The notes below the pieces were generated by a model. That model had not been told where the DNA came from, ran no database searches, and saw only the letters and a list, made by a program, of their open reading frames with translations. Below, in pieces: positions 19,401 through 28,321 of a stretch of DNA of 62,045 bases (within the stretch, counting starts at the first letter, position 1; the number at the start of each line of letters is the position of its first letter). The DNA comes from a virus: IMG/VR virus record IMGVR_UViG_3300042883_000146, positions 1 through 62,045 of that record; one strand, given 5' to 3'. Made by a program: the position numbers and the translations under genes.

Positions 19401-22400
19401 AGGAAACTTGGTTTTGTTTTTAAACTTGTCTTTAAACCAGTGTGGAAGAAGTATTTCACAATAAGGAGCATCTTTAGTATAGAACTTAAGTGTGCTATCT
19501 GTAAGAGCTACTTGTTTCTTTTGGTCATCAGAAAGTTTATTGTATTGTTCTTTAGAAATCTTCACCCATCCTTTATCTGTTTTCATTGTAAGCTCTCTGC
19601 CTTTAGTAGCAGATTCAAACATTGTTACAGGTACTTGAACATGTGATCCTCCTGACATCTTAGGTCTAAGAATAGCCTTATCAATCATAGAATACATGAT
19701 ATTTCTAATCTGTAAGTAAGAAGGAGCTGCTTCAAATGGAATTCTGAATTGATCATTTTCATCAAGTTGAATAGCATCAATAGTATTATCAGATACATCT
19801 CTTCTTAACATCTCATACATCAATGTTTCAGAAACAGCTTTACCATTTACAAGTTTGAAACCATTATCCATATCTTCTACTCCAAGCTTAATTAAAAGCT
19901 CATTGTAGGCATTCTCATGCATCTTATTTAGAATATCTGTATTTCTTTCGTACTCAGCTTTTGCTTCTGGACTAGTTGGAACACCATTATCAAACAAATC
20001 CATAGAAGCTAATTTAACTAGCTGAGATCCTCTGGTTTGTTCTTTCTCTCCTTCTGTAGCAGTTTCTACTTGAATACCATAAGATTTCCAAGGAACACTA
20101 ACAATTGTATCTTTAGCAAATGCTTCTGTATTAAATGATCCATCAGCATTATATAAACTATATGTACTATCTACCCCCACCTTTCTACCAGACTCAACAA
20201 CAGCATAACCAATTCCTTGTTTGAACATTTGCTCATACATCTTTTCAAGATTGGTTCCTTTAACCATACTGTAATAAATAGGCATCTGTGAAAACTTATC
20301 TAATACAAGATTAATTTTGTTTTCTCCAAACTTATTTCCAGATACAATAGGCTTTAACACTTCTATAATATGTTTAGGAGCATCAGTTTTTAATAAAGCT
20401 TCATCATGTTTTGCAAGAGCTTTTCCTCTAGCATCTTCTGAATATTTAAAACTTGGAAAATTTTGTCTTGTAAAAGCCATTTGCCACTGATGCCAATCTT
20501 CAGCTTGATCAGTCCATTGACCATTTTTTAATTTAATTTCTCTGTATGTACCATCCATTAACCAAGAAGCAGCATCTGCTTCATTAGTATCTCCATACGC
20601 TTCTAGAATATTAGATAGACTGCCTACAAGTTTTACATCTGTAAGACTAATAGTTTTAGTGTAAGATTTAAATGCTTGATAACCATAATCACCTGGTAGT
20701 AGTTGTATACCATCCACTTGATTTGCATTCTCATTTAAGTATGTATTGTATTCTGGAGAATCAAATGTAACCCTGCGTGGAGATAAGAAAGACTTAATAC
20801 GTTTAGTCTCATCTAACTTAGCTCCTTTAATTGCAAACTGATATGGATCTCCAAATAATATTTTATGGTATTCAATATTATTAATAATATAATTAACGTT
20901 AGCAAATGTTACTATATCATTTAAAGTTTTTTCTGATAAATTATTTTTATTAAACTTTTCTTTAGTAGCAAAAGCATCTACAAGACTTGGATAAGCAAAT
21001 GTATCTTCACCCACTTGAAATGCTTGGCTATTAGCTATCAACACATCTTTAGTAGCTTTTACAGTATTTTGAATATAAACTTGTATAGCTTCATTAATCT
21101 CTCCAATATTTTCTTTACTATTAATATACTCCTCAATTTGTTCTTGAGTAGCATTAGCTTCAATCATATTATTGATATCTTCTAATTGTTTATCAAATAA
21201 AATATCTTTAAAGAATCTTAATTCTTTTGCTTTACCTTTTACATTCTTTAATTGTTTTCTATTATCTGCATCTAAAGCTAAAGTAATATCATCTGATAAA
21301 TATCCTCTGAATATACTATTGATATTACTCAAAGCTTTACCACTTTCTATACTCTTAAGAGAAACATTGTTACCAAGATTCATCATCCACTCTGTAGAAC
21401 TATCTCCAGGAAGTAGAATATAATAATTACCTTCTAGATTATTATTAATTTCTTGAGTAAATCTTTCTCCTAGTCCTAATTTAGTAGTTTTGTATCCTTT
21501 GTTATCATCTAACTTTTTAGTTCCTTGTATATATCCTATCTTAACTTCTTTAATTCTATTACCATCTTTATCAAAAAACAATCCTCCTTTTTTAAGTACT
21601 TGAGAGTTTGCTGAGAATATATCGTTTAACTCAGGACGAGATGCTAAAAGTTCATCTAATGTATTTGCTTCATTAAACTCATTCTCAAATACAGAAGGAG
21701 CATTACTATCTGAGAAAGAACCAATACGTTGATTCTCCACACCAAAATAAGTACTCTCTTGATTAGGATTTGTAACCTTATTATAAAGTTCAGCTAACTT
21801 AGTAATACGACCATCCACTCCTAATGTCTCTCCAGTTACACTCATGATACTTGGAGTAGTTCCTAAGTATTTATAAATTGCATCAACAGCTTCTGAAAAG
21901 CTTTGTTTTTGATACTTCTTTAAATTAGTGTATACATCAAACTCAAAGTTAATTCCAATATTACCTAAGAAAGCAATTTGATCTTTAGGTTTTTTTACAG
22001 ATATTTCTTTTAGTTTTTCAGAATCAACATTGTAAGTTTTATTATTTTTATTGTATTTAATAAATCCAGCAGAATCTTTAGCAATAGCTTTAATGTTCTC
22101 TACCCACCCTTGTTTGGTTTGTTTAATAGCTGTAAACAAATTAGCAGGAGCTATGTAAACTTCATTACCTGTTTTATATTGAATTAATGCATCAGGCTTT
22201 TGTTTAGTAAACGTTTGATAGAACTGTATAAAGTATTTCCAATCATCATTTGTAAATTCATTAAATGGAATATGTTTAGTTACTTTTCCATTTGCTCTGT
22301 CTAACTTTCCACCCACTCTAGAAAACAATCTAACATAGTTAGGATCATCAAAAGATAAATCGTAAAGTTTATCTACCATCTTAGATACAGAAGTGGTATT

Positions 22401-25400
22401 AGATAATTTACCTAACACTGTAGAAAATGCTCTACTAAAGTTTAATAATCTATATCCACCTATAGAGTTATCTGTTTTTGCTAATGGTAACTCTAATACT
22501 AGAGATCCATCTTCTTGATTAGTAGCAAATGTTTCTAATAAAGTTGATAATGAAAACTTAATTGCACCTGAAGAATTCTTTTTCCAATCTGTTGAAAAAG
22601 GTTCAGGAGAATAATCTCTATTAGTTTGATCATCATTAATTTCTTCTTCTTCATTAAAAGTTATACCTAATGTACGTAATGATTGTTTGGTTTTAACTTT
22701 TAATTCTTTCCAAGTTTCTTCTCCTAATAGATCTAATCTACTAAACCCATCTTCATTTACTTCTTCAGAATATTCTTGTTCAATTTGATCAAACATTTGA
22801 TCTGCAGTGATAGATAAAGGATTGAATAATAATTTCTTATCTCCTTCTGTAAATAGAATACCTGCAGCTCTAGCTGTCATATCTTGAACAAACTCATATG
22901 TTTGTTGTTCTGTTAAATTAGCAGCAGCTCTGTATTCAGCAAACTCATTATCTTTAGGTTGTCTTAGTTCCCTTTCTTTAAACTTTCCTGTATCAATTGC
23001 TTTAAATAATTCTTCTTTTAAAGAAGGATTAGTTCCAAAAGTTTTAAAGAAATCCATAATCATCTTAAAGAATCTACGAATTCTTTCTCCTAATGATTTA
23101 GCTGGAAGTTTTCCCAATCTATAATCAGCAAAATCATCCATGATTCTTTCTTTAAGAATCTTATCAGACACTTTAGCATCATCATATGAATAAGTTTTAC
23201 CAGAAGCTCTATCTTTAAATGTTCCAGGTCTAGCTCTTTCTTGATCAAGTATGGCTTGTTGTTCTTCAGGAGATAGCATACCATTCCAAATAGCTTCACC
23301 TATCTCATGATATTCAGTACCTCTAAGTCCACCTTTAACAAACTTAACTATATTGTTTTCAAATACACCCCAAGCTTTTTCTCCTGTATTAGTAGTGATT
23401 ATATTTTCAAGAACTTCATAAGGAATAGTAGCTGCATTAGCTGCATGCCATTCTTTAAATAACTGAAGATCAGCATCAGTCATTCTATCTTTCTTATCTA
23501 GTCCTACAGTTCTATATTGGTTTTTAGGTTTAAATCCTTTAAACTTATTTGCATCTGGCTTCTTAGGAACTTCTGGTTCCTTTTCTTCTAAAACAACTTC
23601 TTCTTTCTCTTCAACTACAGGAGCTGGAACTTGTTCTACAGGAGCTTGAGCTTTTAATTTTGTTGATAAATTTGCAGAAATTATATAGCTAATATATTGT
23701 GCAACTTGTTCTTCATCTTTTTGTGTTGCATCAAACTGATTTATTTGTTTTAATGTAGGAATTACATTATCATTTAACAATGTAGGATTTTTTGCTATTG
23801 ATTCTATAACAGCTGTATTATTTTCACTACTAACTAAAGTGACAATTACATCTTTTTCTGCAGATGGTACAGCTGTAAATTCTATATCTCCAGCTTTAAG
23901 TTTATACTTATTAGGAGTGGTGCCATCTAATTCAAATCCATCTACTACAGGAACTTGAATAGTTTCAACAGGAGCTGCAACAACAGGTTTAGGTACCACC
24001 TTCACTACAGGTAATTCTAAACCTTCCAATGTAGCATATTTTTGTTTGAAGGAATATGGCACTGATTCTGTAGACTTAGCTACAGAAGTGCTAAGAGGAG
24101 TTTCAGAGGATGGTCTAGAAGGACCACTAGGATAGTTTGCAGATAGTAAATATGTTTGATAATTAGTCCATTCACTAGTTGTAAAGGTTCCTGTTTTATC
24201 TATATAGAATTCAGTAAAAGGTTCATTAAAGTTTTTCTTTAATGTTTCGTTATTTACATTATTATATATTTCTTGTAACTGATTAACTATCTGAGTTTCA
24301 TTTTTTACAATTTCAGTTAGTGGATAAGATTCTTTACCAAGATCAATAGCTAAATCAGAAACATTAATACGTATCTGATTGTCTCCCATTGCTCCTGCTT
24401 TATCTTTCCAGAACAATATATTTTGTAAAAAATAAGAATACTCTCTATTAATTCTAATAGTTTTACCAGCTTCAGATTGAGAAATCATATCTGCAGCAAG
24501 AGCTTTTATAACTTCAAAGATTCCTTTTGCTTCTCTATTATTAAACTTTTTATTATTTAAAAATTGTAAAGTGTCTCCATACTGAAGTACAGGAACACCA
24601 TTAGGATATTTAAGAATTTGTCCCTTGTGTGTAACTGATCCTGTTGTAGGAATAACAATAAGTCCTTCTTGAGTAGATATTTTATTTTCAGGAACTAGTA
24701 TTCCTCCCACTTGATTCTTCTCAACTATACCATCTGCATTTTTTATTTCAATAGGAATTCCTCTTGAAACATCAAATGAATAACTTGTAACAGTATTAGC
24801 TGGAGCTGAAAACAATTGTTCTCTTAATATTCTCCATCCTTTAGCAGCTGCTTCAAATTCTTCTTTTTGATCTTCTCTATACCTAGGTCTTCCTGATCCA
24901 TCTTTAGTTTCAGTAGTAGGCATTCTTTTAAATACCACTTGTTCAAGATCTACTTGCTCTCCTAATTTAGTAAGAGGTTTTCCTTCTTTGTTTACAAAGA
25001 ATAAATCTTTTCCTTTTTGTATTACAAATACTTGAACAATTAAACCCTTGTCTATATCTAAGACTTTATCTATATCTTCAAGAGGAGTGTTAGCATCTTT
25101 ATTATAAGACATTTGTGCTAAACCAGTTAATCCTAAATCAGCCATTTGATTAGGAGTGACTAGTATAGACTTCATCTGTCCTCTATTAGAGAAGTTGTTA
25201 ATATTATTTAAAAACTCTACAGACCTTTTAATGTAAGGAGCACTCTTAGTAGGATCATTATCATTTTCATTTTCTCCTACACTTGATAAAAAGAATATAG
25301 AAAAATCTTTTAATTTACCTTCTTGTCCAGTAAACTCAAGAGTGGAAGTATCAGGTGTGGAAACAGTTCCTGAATTAAGTTGTAATGCAGTTTGTTCTTT

Positions 25401-28310
25401 ATTAATTTGCTCAGAATTTTTTAGAAGTTTTTGTTTTTTTGCTTCTTCTTCTTCTCTAAGTTTTATTAATTCTTTTGTTTGATCGTTAAACTCTTTTTCT
25501 ACATCATCAATAAGAGCTTGATTATCTAATGCATTTATAAAATCTAATTTAGTTTCTCCAGGAGCTAATTCAATTCCACCTATTTCTGAATACTCAGGTC
25601 TAGCTATCACTGTATCAATAGCCTTATTTAAAATATCTGTAAACTCTTCAGATCTATTTTCTTTATCAGAGATGTTATATTCTTTAAACTCAGTAGGAGT
25701 GAGAAATTTAATCTTACCATTAGGAAGTCTCACTTCAAATTCTCCTCCTAATGTTTTAGCTACTACAGTGATTTTAGGAGCAAGTTGTAACGCAGTTCCT
25801 TCTTTTCTTATAGGTTCTTTTAAGGAATATTCTTTACCTATTTCAAGTTCAGCATTAACTATCTTAGTTTTCTTTTCTCCTTCAAGTTTTTCTTTTTGTT
25901 CTACTACAGCAGGAGAAGTGTCTATCTTTTCATCAGCACCATATCCTCTACCATAAGTATAGTTTAATGGATTCTTTTTAATATCATCATATTCCTCTAT
26001 AAATAACTTTCTACGAAGAGATAATTCAATAATATCAGACAGTTGAGTTTTAAGTTCATCTTTAACATCAGAAGTTACATCTAGTTCATTAATTTGTGAA
26101 AGAACTTCTTCTGTAGCTATTTTGTTTGCTTTACCATCTTTAATAATACTTTGAAGTACATCCATTGTAGATACACCTGCTTGAGACAGTCCACTATTAA
26201 CTAGAGGAATACGTAAATCATAATCAGCAATCTTACTAGAAGCATATACCAATTTATCAATAACCTCATCAGAATACTTTCTTAATTGTTTTCCATCAGG
26301 ACTTAAAATAGGAGCACCTTCTGCATCTGTTAATATCTCTCCAGAATATCTTAAATTAATAGCTTTATATAATTGTTCTGTATTTTTAGCTGTAGTTTCT
26401 AATGTAGAAAGTCTTTTTTGAAAAGAAGAAATGTCATCATTAATGTTAGCTAGTCCTTGTTCTTTTAAGGAAGCTAGTCCTTGCTCAGTAACACCTGTTT
26501 GTTTTAATTCTGCTAGATCATCCATCACCATATCAAACCTACCATACTTGATACGAGGAGCTAAATAGTTATGTACTAAATCTGCTTTTATATCTTTTGC
26601 TTCTAATTCATCTCCAGAAATAATTGCATCTTGTTGTTGTTTTTGTAAAGTCACCCCTCTGTTTACAGAAGAAAGTCTGTCAATAAATGCTTCTTTAAAT
26701 GATGGAGTAGAATTAAGGGAATTGATAAATTGTTGAGTGTTAGTGGCTACAGATTTATCTTGTAAGTAATTACCTTTAGCCTGCATTATTCCTCCAGTGA
26801 TACCTCCAAGAATTCCTCCTTCAATACCTTCTTTAGAAACTAATGCTCCTACATCTTTACCTGTTTGATCTGTACCAAATAAGCCATATAAAAATCCATC
26901 AGTTAATATATCAGCATCATCTGATTCTCTAGATTTATTGAAGTAATTATTAGTACCCACTTGCAAAGCATATTGTCCAATCTCTTGACCTGCTTCTTTT
27001 GGATCAAATACATATTGACCCACTCTTTTTGTTTTCTGGTATAGTTTACCAAACTTAGTAACAGGAACTTTAGCACCATATACTCCACTCTTTAGAAGTA
27101 CATCATCTGCTTGGCCCACTAAACTATTTGCAGCTTGTTTACTTGCTCTATAAGAAGATCCCATTAAGTAAGGAAGTTGAGCAAATTCTGTAACAGATAG
27201 TAATGCTAGGTTTCCAAAAAAAGAAGTTTTACCCACTTTCTCTGCCTCCATATTAATACTTTCTAATTCTGCCCCTGTAGGCTCATTACCATAGTTTTCT
27301 AATTTATATTTTTCAATTAAATTATTTCTAAATTCATTAGCTGTTTGTAAAGCTTCAAAAGAAGCTTCTCCTGCAGAAGAATAAGCAGCAACAGCTGTAC
27401 GTCTAGCAGTATCATTAATAGTAGCAAATAGATTAGTTGTCTTTGCAAGTTCTGCTAGTCTTGAAGATTTAGCTGTGATGTCTGCAATAGAAGAAACTCC
27501 TTTATCTAATATAGCAGCAGCTTCTTTATTTTTGGCAACAGAAAATGCTCTTGCACTATTTCTCAGTATAGGTGTAAATAATTTAAAAGCCTGAGAAGAA
27601 CTTGCTGCAGTTCTAGCTGCAAGAGCTCCTGCAACTTTTCCTAATCCTCTACCTGCTACATTCACTGCAGCATTGGCAATGTTACCACTAACCATTGCTC
27701 CTACAGCATATCCACTATTTTTGATTAATTTATCAAATAGGAAATTAGCTGTCATCCAGTTATCTGTAGAATACCAAGCTGATTCTTTCTCTACATCAGA
27801 ATAATAATTTGGAAGATATTCTTGATCCACTTTATTATTCCATTTGTCTAAATTTCTTAGTCCTTCATTATCCCATATATCAGCAAGCCTTCCAGTAAAT
27901 GCAGCACTCACTGTACCCCCTAACATAGCAAAGCCTCCAGCAATTGTTGTAGCTGCAAGATTAGTACCTTTTAAAATACCATTAACTCCTTTTGATAAAA
28001 CACTTTGATTATAAGAAACATAATCCTCTTGATTAGAAACTATAGGATTAAACTTTTCATACCTCTGGTTTGATTTTAAAACAGCATCTGTAATAAATCT
28101 TCCCTTTTCTTTAAAATCAGCATTCTTAGATAAATTGTTTAATATATCATATGCGTCATCAGTAGCATTCTTTTGTAAAGTGGTGTCACTAAAATCACTT
28201 CTTCCTACATCTATTCTTGGTGCAGGAGTTACTTCATTTAGATCTACTCTTTCCATAGGAATAGCAGTTTCTTTTATAATAGATTGAAGATTTTTATCAA
28301 AATCTGGCAT
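16497..28310 (-). CDS. Giant virion RNA polymerase (crAss-like, DFDID-type)
   Basis: The 3937-residue protein carries DFDID at residues 3034-3038 (context AGSDFDIDKLNMYL), the metal-binding active site of single-chain double-psi beta-barrel RNA polymerases known from phi14:2 gp66. An upstream block near residue 2885 (KMSGGSHVQVPV) fits the partner barrel. The N-terminal ~1500 residues contain Gly/Ala-rich hydrophobic stretches (about 107-140 and 490-510) that could help delivery through the tail. A Pro/Glu-rich linker lies near 1550-1580. A zincin-like helix HEIGE (1668-1672) lacks the second His of HExxH and is perhaps inactive. In crAss-like phages this enzyme is packaged and transcribes early genes after injection. 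It is much longer than phi14:2 gp66 and may combine parts split over several genes elsewhere. Confidence 0.88.
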   Translation of the reverse strand: MPDFDKNLQSIIKETAIPMERVDLNEVTPAPRIDVGRSDFSDTTLQKNATDDAYDILNNLSKNADFKEKGRFITDAVLKSNQRYEKFNPIVSNQEDYVSYNQSVLSKGVNGILKGTNLAATTIAGGFAMLGGTVSAAFTGRLADIWDNEGLRNLDKWNNKVDQEYLPNYYSDVEKESAWYSTDNWMTANFLFDKLIKNSGYAVGAMVSGNIANAAVNVAGRGLGKVAGALAARTAASSSQAFKLFTPILRNSARAFSVAKNKEAAAILDKGVSSIADITAKSSRLAELAKTTNLFATINDTARRTAVAAYSSAGEASFEALQTANEFRNNLIEKYKLENYGNEPTGAELESINMEAEKVGKTSFFGNLALLSVTEFAQLPYLMGSSYRASKQAANSLVGQADDVLLKSGVYGAKVPVTKFGKLYQKTKRVGQYVFDPKEAGQEIGQYALQVGTNNYFNKSRESDDADILTDGFLYGLFGTDQTGKDVGALVSKEGIEGGILGGITGGIMQAKGNYLQDKSVATNTQQFINSLNSTPSFKEAFIDRLSSVNRGVTLQKQQQDAIISGDELEAKDIKADLVHNYLAPRIKYGRFDMVMDDLAELKQTGVTEQGLASLKEQGLANINDDISSFQKRLSTLETTAKNTEQLYKAINLRYSGEILTDAEGAPILSPDGKQLRKYSDEVIDKLVYASSKIADYDLRIPLVNSGLSQAGVSTMDVLQSIIKDGKANKIATEEVLSQINELDVTSDVKDELKTQLSDIIELSLRRKLFIEEYDDIKKNPLNYTYGRGYGADEKIDTSPAVVEQKEKLEGEKKTKIVNAELEIGKEYSLKEPIRKEGTALQLAPKITVVAKTLGGEFEVRLPNGKIKFLTPTEFKEYNISDKENRSEEFTDILNKAIDTVIARPEYSEIGGIELAPGETKLDFINALDNQALIDDVEKEFNDQTKELIKLREEEEAKKQKLLKNSEQINKEQTALQLNSGTVSTPDTSTLEFTGQEGKLKDFSIFFLSSVGENENDNDPTKSAPYIKRSVEFLNNINNFSNRGQMKSILVTPNQMADLGLTGLAQMSYNKDANTPLEDIDKVLDIDKGLIVQVFVIQKGKDLFFVNKEGKPLTKLGEQVDLEQVVFKRMPTTETKDGSGRPRYREDQKEEFEAAAKGWRILREQLFSAPANTVTSYSFDVSRGIPIEIKNADGIVEKNQVGGILVPENKISTQEGLIVIPTTGSVTHKGQILKYPNGVPVLQYGDTLQFLNNKKFNNREAKGIFEVIKALAADMISQSEAGKTIRINREYSYFLQNILFWKDKAGAMGDNQIRINVSDLAIDLGKESYPLTEIVKNETQIVNQLQEIYNNVNNETLKKNFNEPFTEFYIDKTGTFTTSEWTNYQTYLLSANYPSGPSRPSSETPLSTSVAKSTESVPYSFKQKYATLEGLELPVVKVVPKPVVAAPVETIQVPVVDGFELDGTTPNKYKLKAGDIEFTAVPSAEKDVIVTLVSSENNTAVIESIAKNPTLLNDNVIPTLKQINQFDATQKDEEQVAQYISYIISANLSTKLKAQAPVEQVPAPVVEEKEEVVLEEKEPEVPKKPDANKFKGFKPKNQYRTVGLDKKDRMTDADLQLFKEWHAANAATIPYEVLENIITTNTGEKAWGVFENNIVKFVKGGLRGTEYHEIGEAIWNGMLSPEEQQAILDQERARPGTFKDRASGKTYSYDDAKVSDKILKERIMDDFADYRLGKLPAKSLGERIRRFFKMIMDFFKTFGTNPSLKEELFKAIDTGKFKERELRQPKDNEFAEYRAAANLTEQQTYEFVQDMTARAAGILFTEGDKKLLFNPLSITADQMFDQIEQEYSEEVNEDGFSRLDLLGEETWKELKVKTKQSLRTLGITFNEEEEINDDQTNRDYSPEPFSTDWKKNSSGAIKFSLSTLLETFATNQEDGSLVLELPLAKTDNSIGGYRLLNFSRAFSTVLGKLSNTTSVSKMVDKLYDLSFDDPNYVRLFSRVGGKLDRANGKVTKHIPFNEFTNDDWKYFIQFYQTFTKQKPDALIQYKTGNEVYIAPANLFTAIKQTKQGWVENIKAIAKDSAGFIKYNKNNKTYNVDSEKLKEISVKKPKDQIAFLGNIGINFEFDVYTNLKKYQKQSFSEAVDAIYKYLGTTPSIMSVTGETLGVDGRITKLAELYNKVTNPNQESTYFGVENQRIGSFSDSNAPSVFENEFNEANTLDELLASRPELNDIFSANSQVLKKGGLFFDKDGNRIKEVKIGYIQGTKKLDDNKGYKTTKLGLGERFTQEINNNLEGNYYILLPGDSSTEWMMNLGNNVSLKSIESGKALSNINSIFRGYLSDDITLALDADNRKQLKNVKGKAKELRFFKDILFDKQLEDINNMIEANATQEQIEEYINSKENIGEINEAIQVYIQNTVKATKDVLIANSQAFQVGEDTFAYPSLVDAFATKEKFNKNNLSEKTLNDIVTFANVNYIINNIEYHKILFGDPYQFAIKGAKLDETKRIKSFLSPRRVTFDSPEYNTYLNENANQVDGIQLLPGDYGYQAFKSYTKTISLTDVKLVGSLSNILEAYGDTNEADAASWLMDGTYREIKLKNGQWTDQAEDWHQWQMAFTRQNFPSFKYSEDARGKALAKHDEALLKTDAPKHIIEVLKPIVSGNKFGENKINLVLDKFSQMPIYYSMVKGTNLEKMYEQMFKQGIGYAVVESGRKVGVDSTYSLYNADGSFNTEAFAKDTIVSVPWKSYGIQVETATEGEKEQTRGSQLVKLASMDLFDNGVPTSPEAKAEYERNTDILNKMHENAYNELLIKLGVEDMDNGFKLVNGKAVSETLMYEMLRRDVSDNTIDAIQLDENDQFRIPFEAAPSYLQIRNIMYSMIDKAILRPKMSGGSHVQVPVTMFESATKGRELTMKTDKGWVKISKEQYNKLSDDQKKQVALTDSTLKFYTKDAPYCEILLPHWFKDKFKNKTKFPNDKAILKYLNETKEGKAILTGIGFRIPTQALSSVEVFKVKGFLPQYMGATVVVPSEITTKAGSDFDIDKLNMYLKSTYVDRTGNVRLVKYLDSEADTKEFYGKVFEDTLVNKAFKKSELLEALQITIYDLKDPKNLSEKYSEFISTLLSGAEDYINTEESIIKEIEDLQDSSLQSFYKEKYVKDMYKKSLENEYYDSLEKLITLPENFDRLISPVNDAGLEKLSEKLNSLRGYDENLIKNRILDRNYMTKLRHAFVTAKRWVGIAAVNITNLSLKQKSQVYIDPARFVNVSLRDQKILGDGIIKLKHNTTMVNGQPYISLSGTTVKDGKELISNRLSGYATAFVDVANKPYITDVVQSDLVVGTFMFLENIGSGEQAAMFLNQPIISEYLKMLDGTGQKNLFGANNIEKIKNQFGGEREKLEESVGTTFDITKLEQNIKDYYSNKNEMLNAEQYAEQEVIFNEFLKYAKMAEYAFKFTQATNYDTSSFNNSSVYDRKTWNTEIASNTNIIYSVDNILDNTFIGKQKEFLGKSMQSMGAIFKLEEDDFRAITNKILQPFGENPFMSADDFEKLSNKVKADFLDYIIQTKIGVNSRIKELLIDPNTSVAVRLEKAKKAYPDIQILRELQVVSGDRPDGAKSVKLIANTKDAYDNNMYVGMMRELRDYNDELNQLYKDLIYVSILQGTYQSAISIKNVIPIEDYSDIVRPVIISLANDENLDAFAEGMFHANNFKNDDIMPTFQPRFRDVSVRFKGDAATPNSVQLDSFGNHYADIYLYYSSMFPKLEAFNIKSTERKILLVSTMYDYIASQKNYLKVPRVITDEGTGDSIDIKTGLSVTKLDYALRKAKGDYSLKDVYGYARVNYPNTNIPLTTIDKSGDIKHVYKLINLYGDGDRASEFYEDFRPSVIENGTVIMNQIIPNEDIIEYYGEEITMEDVPLPTEASTQPSTDINAPEGLPPIDRSSETCK

Positions 28311-28321
28311 ATTAATTTATT

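Noticed and set aside
16497-28310. Stop-codon reassignment, known in some crAss-like phages
   Set aside because: TAG, TAA and TGA all behave as stops here. The giant gene is open under the standard code, and TAG ends genes such as the glycosyltransferase.
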